DNA of 64,000 nucleotides, from the NCBI RefSeq assembly GCF_032854445.1, contig NW_027017981.1:1-64000 (forward strand), written 5' to 3'. Made by a program: the position numbers and the translations under genes. This DNA comes from Liolophura sinensis. Its lineage: Eukaryota > Mollusca > Polyplacophora > Chitonida > Chitonidae. Of this stretch, positions 1-10,942 are shown in pieces. A model generated the notes under the pieces. That model was not told where the DNA came from. It saw only the letters and a program-made list of their open reading frames with translations, and searched no databases. Each line of letters begins with the position of its first letter. Position 1 is the first letter of the stretch.

Positions 1-534
1 AAACCAGGGAAATTTGCAATTTTTTCAACAGCTGCCGGTGCCTGGCTCAATTCCGCATCTTTTGGCACCTTATTAATTGTGGGCCTGTGGTCAGTTGTAC
101 TTTTTACAGCAGACTGTATCAAGTACCTTGTGTTTTTTTTATGTACAAATGGTGTGGTTTTTTCTACAAGTAGATAAAGACATTGAGATTGTCTTGGACT
201 TAGAAGTAAGACAATTGCTGGGTGAGTTAAATGGGCTTTAGCCCAAACATTTGACGTCTTCTGGGCTACCGAAGGGCACATAAACTTATAGTCAAAAGTT
301 GAATATAGTAATGACCGGTCGCGATGGTACATAGTACAGTGTAGCCCGATTTCAAATTAACAAAAAGACCAGGCAAAAAATGGAAAAGTCGAAAAAAACT
401 GTTCCAGTTCTGCTGGTAAGAGGCTAATCCGACGTATTTTTGTGACGAGAAATCGAATGGTGCAAACCGCGCTGCTCTCCGACCAATACTTTTGGCTGTA
501 GCGACAATTCAATGATCATTGATGTCATAACCAC
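1..534 (+). repeat. Partial first monomer, insertion-dense
   Basis: This is a G2-like unit (CAGCTGCCGGTG) entered 28 bases after the usual phase. The distance to the next unit start at 535 implies 562 bp, 13 more than standard. The extra bases are single or double insertions, mostly in or beside homopolymers: an extra T near 26, an extra T near 69, T runs near 127-138 and 160, extra bases in the GGGCTTTAGCCC and CATAAACTT words, and extra A runs near 376-400. Pure insertion without deletion looks more like sequencing or consensus error near a contig edge than biology, but this cannot be settled here. Confidence 0.85.
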
Positions 535-1470
535 TTGCCCAGCAACGGGTCTTACTCCATGGAAACCAGAGAAATTTGCAATTTTTCAACTGCTGCCGAT
601 GACTGGCTCAATTCCGCTTCTTTTTGGCACCTTATTAATGTGGGCCTGTGGTCAGTTGTACTTTTTACAGCAGACTGTATCAAGTACCTTGTGTTTTTTT
701 ATGTACAAATGGTGTGGTTTTTTCTACACGTAGATAAAGACATTGAGATTGTCTTGGACTTAGAAGTAAGACAATTGCTGGGTGAGTTAAATGCGCGTAG
801 AGAAAAGATTTGAGGTCTTCTGGGCTACCGAAGGGCACATAACTTATAGTCAAATGTTGAATATAGTAATGACCAGGTCGCGATGGTACATAATACAGTG
901 TAGCCGATTTCAATTAACAAAAAGACCAGGCAAAAATGCAAAAAGTGGAAAAACTGTTCCAGTGCTTCTGGTAAGAGGCTAATCCGACGTATTTTGTGAC
1001 GAGAAATCGAATGGTGCAAACCGCGTTGCTCTCCGACCAATACTTTTGGCTGTAGCGACAATTGAATGATCATTGATGTCATAATCACGTGCCCAGCAAC
1101 GGCTCTTACTCCATGGAAACCAGAAAAATTTGCAATTTTTCAACAGCTGCCGATGCCTGGCTCAATTCCGCATCTTTTGGCACCTTATTAATGTGGGTCT
1201 GTGGTCAGTTGTACTTTTTACAGCAGACTGTAATCAAGTACCTTGTGTTTTTTCATGTACAAATGGTCTGGTTTTTTTCTACACGTAGATAAAGACATTG
1301 AGATTGTCTTGGACTTAGAAGTAAGGACAATTGCTGGGTGAGTTAAATGGGCTTAGCCCAAGATTTGACGTCTTCTGGGCTACCGAAGGGCACATAAACT
1401 TATAGTCAAAAGTTGAATATAGTAATAACCAGTCGCGATGGTACATAGTACAGTGTAGCCGATTTCAATT
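535..1470 (+). repeat. D unit followed by a truncated F-like unit
   Basis: Unit 535-1088 is type D (CACTTGCCC, GATGACTGG, GCGCG tail, TCAAATGTTG) with about five extra bases. The next unit starts at 1089, is F-like, and stops at the GATTTCAATTAA word near 1470, where it is joined to a later part of another unit. Insertions continue here (for example an extra A in CTGTAATCAAG near 1231), as in the preceding monomer. Confidence 0.85.
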
Positions 1471-1476
1471 AAACCA
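1466..1476. other. Deletion junction removing 200 bp
   Basis: The word CAATTAA, normally followed by CAAAAAGACC, is joined directly to ACCAGAGAAATTTG, which normally lies after CCATGGAA of the next unit. Compared with an intact neighbour (3471-3670), 200 bp are missing. Two bases (AA) are shared at the join. The lost part includes the phased A-tracts and the whole palindrome-rich box. Such a join is expected from microhomology-mediated deletion or from a collapsed assembly. Confidence 0.85.
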
Positions 1477-1991
1477 GAGAAATTTGCAATTTTTCACCTG
1501 CTGCCGATGCCTGGCTCAATTCCGCATCTTTTGGCACCTTATTAATGTGGGCCTGTGGTCAGTTGTACTTTTTACAGCAGACTGTATCAAGTACCTTGTG
1601 TTTTTTATGTACAAATGGTGTGGTTTTTCTACACGTAGATAAAGACATTGAGATTGTCTTGGACTTAGAAGTAAGACAATTGCTGGGTGAGTTAAATGGG
1701 CTTAGCCCTAAGATTTGACGTCTTCTGGGCTACCGAAGGGCACATAACTTATAGTCAAAAGTTGAATATAGTAATGACCGGTCGCGATGGTACATAGTAC
1801 AGTGTAGCCGATTTCAATTAACAAAAAGACCAGGCAAAAATGCAAAAGTGGAAAAACTGTTCCAGTGCTGCTGGTAAGAGGCTAATCCGACGTATTTTCT
1901 GACGAAAAATCGAATGGTGCAAACCGCGTTGCTCTCCGACCAATACTTTTGGCTGTAGCGACAATTGAATGATCATTGATGTCATAATCAC
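1471..1991 (+). repeat. P-type unit lacking its first segment
   Basis: The remainder of a P unit: AGAGAAATTTGC, TTTTTCACCTGC, then the usual body ending in GACCGGTCGCG and TTCTGACGAAAAATCG. These endings are the same as those of P units that precede C units elsewhere (12972, 19560), and a C unit does follow at 1992. Confidence 0.85.
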
Positions 1992-3762
1992 GTGCCCAGC
2001 AACGGCTCTTACTCCATGGAAACTAGGGAAATTTGCAATTTTTCAACTGCTGCCGATGCCTGTCTCAATTCCGCTTTTTTTGGCACCTTATCAATGTGGG
2101 TCTGTGGTCAGTTGTACTTTTTACAGCAGACTGTATCAAGTACCTTGTGTTTTTTATGTACAAATGGTGTGGTTGTTCTACACGTAGATAAAGACATTGA
2201 GATTGTCTTGGACTTAGAAGTAAGACAATTGCTGGGTGAGTTAAATGGGCTTAGCCCAAATATTTGACGTCTTCTGGGCTACCGAAGGGCACATAACTTA
2301 TAGTCAAAAGTTGAATATAGTAATGACCAGTCGCGATGGTACATAGTACAGTGTAGCCGATTTCAATTAACAAAAAGACCAGGCAAAAATGCAAAAGTGG
2401 AAAAACTGTTCCAGTGTTGCTGGTAAGAGGCTAATCCGACGTATTTTGTGACGAGAAATCGAATGGTGCAAAACCGCGTTACTCTCCGACCAATACTTTT
2501 GGCTGTAGCGACAATTGAATGATCATTGATGTCATAATCACGTGCCCAGCAACGGCTCTTACTCCATGGAAACCAGGGAAAATTTGCAATTATTCAACAG
2601 TTGCCGATGCCTGGCTCAATTCCGCTTCTTTTGGCACCTTATTAATGTGGGCCTGTGGTCAGTTGTACTTTTTACAGCAGACTGTATTAAGTACCTTGTG
2701 TTTTTTATGTACAAATGGTGTGGTTGTTCTACACGTAGATAAAGACATTGAGATTGTCTTGGACTTAGAAGTAAGACAATTGCTGGGTGAGTTAAATGGG
2801 CTTAGCCCAAATATTTGACGTCTTCTGGGCTACCGAAGGGCACATAACTTATAGTCAAAAGTTGAATATAGTAATGACCAGTCGCGATGGTACATAGTAC
2901 AGTGTAGCCGATTTCAATTAACAAAAAGACCAGGCAAAAATGCAAAAGTGGAAAAACTGTTCCAGTGTTGCTGGTAAGAGGCTAATCCGACGTATTTTGT
3001 GACGAGAAATCGAATGGTGCAAACCGCGTTACTCTCCGACCAATACTTTTGGCTGTAGCGACAATTGAATGATCATTGATGTCATAATCACGTGCCCAGC
3101 AACGGCTCTTACTCCATGGAAACCAGGGAAATTTGCAATTATTCAACAGTTGCCGATGCCTGGCTCAATTCCGCTTCTTTTTGCACCTTATTAATGTGGG
3201 CCTGTGGTCAGTTGTACTTTTTACAGCAGACTGTATCAAGTACCTTGTGTTTTTTATGTACAAATGGTGTGGTTTTTCTACACGTAGATAAAGACATTGA
3301 GATTGTCTTGGACTTAGAAGTAAGACAATTGCTGAGTGAGTTAAATGGGCTTAGCCCAAACATTTGACGTCTTCTGGGCTACCGAAGGGCACATAACTTA
3401 TATTCAAAAGTTGAATATAGTAATGACCAGTCGCGATGGTACATAGTACAGTGTAGCCGATTTCAATTAACAAAAAGACCAGGCAAAAATGCAAAAGTGG
3501 AAAAACTGTTCCAGTGTTGCTGGTAAGAGGCTAATCCGACGTATTTTGTGACGAAAAATCGAATGGTGCAAACCGCGTTGCTCTCCGACCAATACTTTTG
3601 GCTGTAGCGACAATTGAATGATCATTGATGTCATAATCACGTGCCCAGCAACGGCTCTTACTCCATGGAAACCAGGGAAATTTGCAATTTTTCAACAGAT
3701 GCCGGTGCCTGGCTCAATTCCGCATCTTTTGGCACCTTATTAATGTGGGCCTGTGGTCAGTT

Positions 3763-3792
3763 GTACTTTTTACAGCAGACTGTATCAAGTAC
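3763..3792. other. 30-nt imperfect hairpin, one per monomer
   Basis: Arms GTACTT and AAGTAC flank TACAG and CTGTA around a CAGA loop, with a TT/TC internal mismatch. This gives 11 paired positions out of 13 per arm. The same element is present in nearly every monomer. Most copies are invariant in the arms; several carry one-base insertions at the loop (13661, 24092, 36167, 41660), and two have lost the left arm (43831, 45452). Confidence 0.85.
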
Positions 3793-3850
3793 CTTGTGTT
3801 TTTTATATACAAATGGTCTGGTTTTTCTACACGTAGATAAAGACATTGAG

Positions 3851-3878
3851 ATTGTCTTGGACTTAGAAGTAAGACAAT
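3851..3878. other. 8-bp perfect dyad with 12-nt loop, one per monomer
   Basis: ATTGTCTT is followed 12 bases later by its exact complement AAGACAAT. An upstream AAGACA can pair with the same TGTCTT instead (7-nt loop), so two mutually exclusive hairpins are possible. D2 units (for example 4739) and I2 units carry GATTATC here and have one mismatch in the first arm. Confidence 0.82.
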
Positions 3879-3894
3879 TGCTGGGTGAGTTAAA

Positions 3895-3907
3895 TGGGCT
3901 TAGCCCA
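3895..3907. other. TGGGCT-T-AGCCCA palindrome
   Basis: A 13-bp near-perfect palindrome with a single central base. It is changed to TGGGGTTAGCCCA in many I-linked units and is replaced by a GCGCG-AGAGAAAAG segment in D units, so its presence separates monomer classes. Confidence 0.75.
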
Positions 3908-4020
3908 AACATTTGAGGTCTTTTGGGCTACCGAAGGGCACATAACTTATAGTCAAAAGTTAAATATAGTAATGACCAGTGGCGATGGTACACAGTACAG
4001 TGTAGCCGATTTCAATTAAC

Positions 4021-4054
4021 AAAAAGACCAGGCAAAAATGCAAAAGTGGAAAAA
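4021..4054. other. Four phased A-tracts, probable bent DNA
   Basis: A-tracts of 5, 5, 4 and 5 bases begin at 4021, 4034, 4042 and 4050, a mean spacing close to one helical turn. Phased A-tracts of this kind are known to curve DNA and are common in satellites. The element is kept in nearly all monomers; AGGCCAAAATG variants in the right half shorten the second tract by one base. Confidence 0.65.
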
Positions 4055-4165
4055 CTGTTCCAGTGCTGCTGGTAAGAGGCTAACCCGACGTATTTTGTGA
4101 CGAGAAATCGAATGGTGCAAACCGCGTTGCTCTCCAACCAATACTTTTGGCTGTAGCGACAATTG

Positions 4166-4192
4166 AATGATCATTGATGTCATAATCACGTG
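4166..4192. promoter_or_regulatory. Palindrome-rich box with CRE-like and E-box words
   Basis: AATGATCATT is a perfect 10-bp palindrome, directly followed by TGATGTCA (one base from the CRE TGACGTCA) and then CACGTG (E-box) at the unit boundary. TGACGTCT, another near-CRE, occurs elsewhere in most units (for example 3365-3372). CACGTG becomes CACTTG in D, CACGAG in E and CACGCG at 10774. Protein binding is only a possibility; short words like these occur by chance, though here they are multiplied over 100 times. Confidence 0.35.
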
Positions 4193-6934
4193 CCCAGCAA
4201 CGGCTCTTACTCCATGGAAACCAGGGAAATTTGCAATTTTTCAACAGCTGCCGATGCCTGGCTCAATTCCGCATCTTTTGGCACCTTATTAATGTGGGTC
4301 TGTGGTCAGTTGTACTTTTTACAGCAGACTGTATCAAGTACCTTGTTTTTTTTATGTACAAATGGTCTGGTTTTTCTACACGTAGATAAAGACATTGAGA
4401 TTGTCTTGGACTTAGAAGTAAGACAATTGCTGGGTGAGTTAAATGGGCTTAGCCCAAAGATTTGAGGTCTTCTGGGCTACCGAAGGGCACATAACTTATA
4501 GTCAAAAGTTGAATATAGTAATAACCAGTCGCGATGGTACATAGTACAGTGTAGCCGATTTCAATTAACAAAAAGACCAGGCAAAAATGCAAAAGTGGAA
4601 AAACTGTTCCAGTTCTCCTGGTAAGAGGCTAATCCGACGTATTTTGTGACGAGAAATCGAATGGTGCAAACCGCGTTGCTCTCCGACCAATACTTTTGGC
4701 TGTAGCGACAATTCAATGATCATTGATGTCATAACCACTTGCCCAGCAACGGGTCTTACTCCATGGAAACCAGAGAAATTTGCAATTTTTCAACTGCTGC
4801 CGATGACTGGCTCAATTCCGCTTCTTTTGGCACCTTATTAATGTGGGCCTGTGGTCAGTTGTACTTTTTACAGCAGACTGTATCAAGTACCTTGTGTTTT
4901 TTATGTACAAATGGTGTGGTTTTTCTACACGTAGATAAAGACATTGAGATTATCTTGGACTTAGAAGGAAGACAATTGCTGGGTGAGTTAAATGCGCGGA
5001 GAGAAAAGATTTGAGGTCTTCTGGGCTACCGAAGGGCACATAACCTATAGTCAAAAGTTAAATATAGTAATGACCAGTCGCGATGGTACATAGTACAGTG
5101 TAGCCGATTTCAATTAACAAAAAGACCAGGCAAAAATGCAAAAGTGGAAAAACTGTTCCAGTGTTGCTGGTAAGAGGCTATTCCGACGTATTTTCTGACG
5201 AGAAATCGAATGGTGCAAACCGCGTTGCTCTCCGACCAATACTTTTGGCTGTAGCGACAATTGAATGATCATTGATGTCATAATCACGTGCCCAGCAACG
5301 GCTCTTACTCCATGGAAACCAGAGAAATTTGCAATTTTTCACCTGCTGCCGATGCCTGGCTCAATTCCGCATCTTTTGGCACCTTATTAATGTGGGCCTG
5401 TGGTCAGTTGTACTTTTTACAGCAGACTGTATCAAGTACCTTGTGTTTTTTATGTACAAATGGTGTGGTTTTTCTACACGTAGATAAAGACATTGAGATT
5501 GTCTTGGACTTAGAAGTAAGACAATTGCTGGGTGAGTTAAATGGGCTTAGCCCAAAGATTTGACCTCTTCTGGGCTACCGAAGGGCACATAACTTATAGT
5601 CAAAAGTTGAATATAGTAATAACCAGTCGCGATGGTACATAGTACAGTGTAGCCGATTTCAATTAACAAAAAGACCAGGCAAAAATGCAAAAGTGGAAAA
5701 ACTGTTCCAGTTCTCCTGGTAAGAGGCTAATCCGACGTATTTTGTGACGAGAAATCGAATGGTGCAAACCGCGCTGCTCTCCGACCAATACTTTTGGCTG
5801 TAGCGACAATTCAATGATCATTGATGTCATAACCACTTGCCCAGCAACGGGTCTTACTCCATGGAAACCAGAGAAATTTGCAATTTTTCAACTGCTGCCG
5901 ATGACTGGCTCAATACCGCTTCTTTTGGCACCTTATTAATGTGGGCCTGTGGTCAGTTGTACTTTTTACAGCAGACTGTATCAAGTACCTTGTGTTTTTT
6001 ATGTACAAATGGTGTGGTTTTTCTACACGTAGATAAAGACATTGAGATTGTCTTGGACTTAGAAGTAAGACAATTGCTGGGTGAGTTAAATGCGCGTAGA
6101 GAAAAGATTTGAGGTCTTCTGGGCTACCGAAGGGCACATAACTTATAGTCAAATGTTGAATATAGTAATGACCAGTCGCGATGGTACATAATACAGTGTA
6201 GCCGATTTCAATTAACAAAAAGACCAGGCAAAAATGCAAAAGTGGAAAAACTGTTCCAGTTCTCCTGGTAAGAGGCTAATCCGACGTATTTTGTGACGAG
6301 AAATCGAATGGTGCAAACCGCGTTGCTCTCCGACCAATACTTTTGGCTGTAGCGACAATTGAATGATCATTGATGTCATAATCACGTGCCCAGCAACGGC
6401 TCTTACTCCATGGAAACCAGAGAAATTTGCAATTTTTCACCTGCTGCCGATGCCTGGCTCAATTCCGCATCTTTTGGCACCTTATTAATGTGGGCCTGTG
6501 GTCAGTTGTACTTTTTACAGCAGACTGTATCAAGTACCTTGTGTTTTTTATGTACAAATGGTGTGGTTTTTCTACACGTAGATAAAGACATTGAGATTGT
6601 CTTGGACTTAGAAGTAAGACAATTGCTGGGTGAGTTAAATGGGCTTAGCCCAAAGATTTGACGTCTTCTGGGCTACCGAAGGGCACATAACTTATAGTCA
6701 AAAGTTGAATATAGTAATGACCGGTCGCGATGGTACATAGTACAGTGGAGCCGATTTCAATTAACAAAAAGACCAGGCAAAAATGCAAAAGTGGAAAAAC
6801 TGTTCCAGTGCTGCTGGTAAGAGGCTAATCCGACGTATTTTGTGACGAAAAATAGAATGGTGCAAACCGCGTTGCTCTCCGACCAATACTTTTGGCTGTA
6901 GCGACAATTGAATGATCATTGATGTCATAATCAC

Positions 6935-9900
6935 GTGCCCAACAACGGCTCTTACTCCATGGAAACTAGGGAAATTTGCAATTTTTCAACTGCTGCCGAT
7001 GCCTGTCTCAATTCCGCTTTTTTTGGCACCTTATCAATGTGGGCCTGTGGTCAGTTGTACTTTTTACAGCAGACTGTATCAAGTACCTTGTGTTTTTTAT
7101 GTACAAATGGTGTGGTTGTTCTACACGTAGATAAAGACATTGAGATTGTCTTGGACTTAGAAGTAAGACAATTGCTGGGTGAGTTAAATGGGCTTAGCCC
7201 AAATATTTGACGTCTTCTGGGCTACCGAAGGGCACATAACTTATAGTCAAAAGTTGAATATAGTAATGACCAGTCGCGATGGTACATAGTACAGTGTAGC
7301 CGATTTCAATTAACAAAAAGACCAGGCAAAAATGCAAAAGTGGAAAAACTGTTCCAGTGTTGCTGGTAAGAGGCTAATCCGACGTATTTTGTGACGAGAA
7401 ATCGAATGGTGCAAACCGCGTTACTCTCCGACCAATACTTTTGGCTGTAGCGACAATTGAATGATCATTGATGTCATAATCACGTGCCCAGCAACGGCTC
7501 TTACTCCATGGAAACCAGGGAAATTTGCAATTATTCAACAGTTGCCGATGCCTGGCTCAATTCCGCTTCTTTTGGCACCTTATTAATGTGGGCCTGTGGT
7601 CAGTTGTACTTTTTACAGCAGACTGTATCAAGTACCTTGTGTTTTTTATGTACAAATGGTGTGGTTGTTCTACACGTAGATAAAGACATTGAGATTGTCT
7701 TGGACTTAGAAGTAAGACAATTGCTGGGTGAGTTAAATGGGCTTAGCCCAAACATTTGAGGTCTTTTGGGCTACCGAAGGGCACATAACCTATAGTCAAA
7801 AGTTAAATATAGTAATGACCAGTGGCGATGGTACACAGTACAGTGTAGCCGATTTCAATTAACAAAAAGACCAGGCAAAAATGCAAAAGTGGAAAAACTG
7901 TTCCAGTGCTGCTGGTAAGAGGCTAACCCGACGTATTTTGTGACGAGAAATCGAATGGTGCAAACCGCGTTGCTCTCCAACCAATACTTTTGGCTGTAGC
8001 GACAATTGAATGATCATTGATGTCATAATCACGTGCCCAGCAACGGCTCTTACTCCATGGAAACCAGGGAAATTTGCAATTTTTCAACAGCTGCCGATGC
8101 CTGGCTCAATTCCGCATCTTTTGGCACCTTATTAATGTGGGTCTGTGGTCAGTTGTACTTTTTACAGCAGACTGTATCAAGTACCTTGTTTTTTTTATGT
8201 ACAAATGGTCTGGTTTTTCTACACGTAGATAAAGACATTGAGATTGTATTGGACTTAGAAGTAAGACAATTGCTGGGTGAGTTAAATGGGCTTAGCCCAA
8301 AGATTTGACGTCTTCTGGGCTACCGAAGGGCACATAACTTATAGTCAAAAGTTGAATATAGTAATAACCAGTCGCGATGGTACATAGTACAGTGTAGCCG
8401 ATTTCAATTAACAAAAAGACCAGGCAAAATGCAAAAGTGGAAAAACTGTTCCAGTTCTCCTGGTAAGAGGCTAATCCGACGTATTTTGTGACGAGAAATC
8501 GAATGGTGCAAACCGCGTTGCTCTCCGACCAATACTTTTGGCTGTAGCGACAATTCAATGATCATTGATGTCATAACCACTTGCCCAGCAACGGGTCTTA
8601 CTCCATGGAAACCAGAGAAATTTGCAATTTTTCAACTGCTGCCGATGACTGGCTCAATTCCGCTTCTTTTGGCACCTTATTAATGTGGGCCTGTGGTCAG
8701 TTGTACTTTTTACAGCAGACTGTATCAAGTACCTTGTGTTTTTTATGTACAAATGGTGTGGTTTTTCTACACGTAGATAAAGACATTGAGATTGTCTTGG
8801 ACTTAGAAGGAAGACAATTGCTGGGTGAGTTAAATGCGCGGAGAGAAAAGATTTGACGTCTTCTGGGCTACCAAAGGGCACATAACTTATAGTCAAAAGT
8901 TAAATATAGTAATGACCAGTCGCGATGGTACATAGTACAGTGTAGCCGATTTCAATTAACAAAAAGACCAGGCAAAAATGCAAAAGTGGAAAAACTGTTC
9001 CAGTGTTGCTGGTAAGAGGCTATTCCGACGTATTTTCTGACGAGAAATCGAATGGTGCAAACCGCGTTGCTCTCCGACCAATACTTTTGGCTGTAGCGAC
9101 AATTGAATGATCATTGATGTCATAATCACGTGCCCAGCAACGGCTCTTACTCCATGGAAACCAGAGAAATTTGCAATTTTTCACCTGCTGCCGATGCCTG
9201 GCTCAATTCCGCATCTTTTGGCACCTTATTAATGTGGGCCTGTGGTCAGTTGTACTTTTTACAGCAGACTGTATCAAGTACCTTGTGTTTTTTATGTACA
9301 AATGGTGTGGTTTTTCTACACGTAGATAAAGACATTGAGATTGTCTTGGACTTAGAAGTAAGACAATTGCTGGGTGAGTTAAATGGGCTTAGCCCAAATA
9401 TTTGACGTCTTCTGGGCTACCGAAGGGCACATAACTTATAGTCAAAAGTTGAATATAGTAATGACCAGTCGCGATGGTACATAGTACAGTGTAGCCGATT
9501 TCAATTAACAAAAAGACCAGGCAAAAATGCAAAAGTGGAAAAACTGTTCCAGTGTTGCTGGTAAGAGGCTAATCCGACGTATTTTGTGACGAGAAATCGA
9601 ATGGTGCAAACCGCGTTACTTTCCGACCAATACTTTTGGCTGTAGCGACAATTGAATGATCATTGATGTCATAATCACGTGCCCAGCAACGGCTCTTACT
9701 CCATGGAAACCAGGGAAATTTGCAATTATTCAACAGTTGCCGATGCCTGGCTCAATTCCGCTTCTTTTGGCACCTTATTAATGTGGGCCTGTGGTCAGTT
9801 GTACTTTTTACAGCAGACTGTATCAAGTACCTTGTGATTTTTATGTACAAATGGTCTGGTTTTTCTACACTTAGATAAAGACTTTGAGATTGTCTTGGAC

Positions 9901-10776
9901 TTAGAAGTAAGACAATTGCTGGGTGAGTTAAATGGGGTTAGCCCAAAGATTTGACATCTTCTGGGCTACCGAAGGGCACATAACTTATAGTAAAAAGTTG
10001 AATATAGTAATGACCAGTCGCGATGGTACATAGTACAGTGTAGCCGATTTCAATTAACAAAAAGACCAGGCAAAAATGCAAAAGTGGAAAAACTGTTCCA
10101 GTGCTGCTGGTAAGAGGCTAATCCGACGTATTTTGTGACGAGAAATCGAATGGTGCAAACCGCGTTGCTCTCCAACCAATACTTTTGGCTGTAGCGACAA
10201 TTGAATGATCATTGATGTCATAATCACGAGCCCAGCAACGGCTCTTACTCCATGGAAACCAGGGAAATTTGCAATTTTTCAACAGCTGCCGATGCCTGGC
10301 TCAATTCCGCATCTTTTGGCACCTTATTAATGTGGGTCTGTGGTCAGTTGTACTTTTTACAGCAGACTGTATCAAGTACCTTGTGTTTTTTATGTACAAA
10401 TGGTGTGGTTTTTCTACACGTAGATAAAGACATTGAGATTGTCTTGGACTTAGAAGTAAGACAATTGCTGGGTGAGTTAAATGGGCTTAGCCCAAAGATT
10501 TGAGGTCTTTTGGGCTACCGAAGGGCACATAACTTATAGTCAAAAGTTAAATATAGTAATGACCAGTGGCGATGGTACACAGTACAGTGTAGCCGATTTC
10601 AATTAACAAAAAAGACCAGGCAAAAATGCAAAAGTGGAAAAACTGTTCCAGTGCTGCTGGTAAGAGGCTAATCCGACGTATTTTCTGACGAGAAATCGAA
10701 TGGTGCAAACCGCGTTGCTCTCCAACCAATACTTTTGGCTGTAGCGACAATTGAATGATCATTGATGTCATAATCA
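6935..10776 (+). repeat. 7-monomer continuation of copy 1, with one chimeric unit
   Basis: Unit starts: 6935 C (CCCAACAACGG), 7484 V, 8033 F (GATTGTATTGG), 8581 D2 (CTACCAAAGGG), 9130 P (GCGTTACTTTCC follows), 9679 V/I chimera, 10228 E (CACGAGCCC, then TTTGAGGTCTTTTGGG). Each listed mark is shared with 25053-30542, so this is the continuation of the duplicated segment. The other copy has three more units: an extra F-G pair, and separate V and I units where this copy has one fused unit. Confidence 0.88.
9679..10227 (+). repeat. Chimeric V/I monomer
   Basis: The first part is V type (TTATTCAACAGTTGCC, GTGGGCCTG). From about 9836 it is type I (GTGATTTTTATG, ACTTAGATAAAGACTTTG, GGGGTTAGCCC, TTTGACATC, TAGTAAAAAGTTG). 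In the matching place in the other copy these are two separate units, 28896 (V2) and 29445 (I), and the latter has GTGGGTCTG. The switch therefore lies between about 9788 and 9836. This is the footprint of an exchange between adjacent units that removed exactly one monomer length. Confidence 0.85.
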
Positions 10777-10942
10777 CGCGCCCAGCAACGGCTCTTACTC
10801 CATGGAAACCAGGGAAATTTGCAATTTTTCAACAGCTGCCGATGCCTGGCTCAATTCCGCTTCTTTTGGCACCTTATTAATGTGGGTCTGTGGTCAGTTG
10901 TACTTTTTACAGCAGACTGTATCAAGTACCTTGTGTTTTTTA

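Larger units (their letters stand above)
3641..4189 (+). repeat. Representative satellite monomer (type G)
   Basis: This unit shows the anatomy shared by all copies. From its start: CCCAGCAACGG box, CCATGG, T-rich stretch, a 30-nt imperfect hairpin (3763-3792), an 8-bp dyad (3851-3878), a short palindrome (3895-3907), phased A-tracts (4021-4054), a CpG-containing segment, and a palindrome-rich box (4166-4192) running into the next unit. GC is about 41.5 % by hand count with 15 CpG. The unit length is 3 x 183, so reading frame is conserved between units and one frame stays open for 91 codons from a GTG (3641-3916). I judge that frame non-coding. It needs a GTG or TTG start, or an internal ATG at the CCATGG, and differences between copies freely change amino acids. 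The frame is also broken by single-base indels in many copies. Confidence 0.95.
1992..6934 (+). repeat. 9-monomer higher-order repeat, copy 1
   Basis: Unit starts and types: 1992 C, 2542 V1 (ATTAAGTACC), 3092 V2 (GCTGAGTGAG), 3641 G, 4190 F (CTTGTTTTTTTT), 4739 D2 (GATTATC, GAAGGAAG), 5288 P (TTTGACCTCTTC), 5837 D1 (TCAAATGTTG), 6386 P. The same order with the same private marks recurs at 20109-25052, and its first six units recur at 14619-17912. Starts of copies are 23 x 549 and 33 x 549 bp apart. Differences between copies are scattered single bases, for example an extra A near 2470 and ATATAC in place of ATGTAC near 3807. Confidence 0.9.

Noticed and set aside
3641-3916. Recurrent 91-codon open frame in most monomers, with an overlapping 72-codon frame on the same strand
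   Set aside because: It starts at GTG or TTG, with the only ATG eight codons in. Copies differ by many amino-acid-changing substitutions, frames are broken by single-base indels in several units, and no domain or signal is recognisable. A frame repeated 100 times is expected from any satellite whose length divides by three.
4739-4753. CENP-B-box-like word in D units (TTGCCCAGCAACGGG)
   Set aside because: The CGGG end fits, but the required TTCG start and the central A are absent, and non-D units lack CGGG as well.
5200-5216. Hammerhead-ribozyme-like core (CTGACGAGAAATCG), as seen in some animal satellites
   Set aside because: CTGACGA is followed directly by GAAA with no stem II between them. 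Most units have GTGACGA, and I found no matching stem I or stem III.
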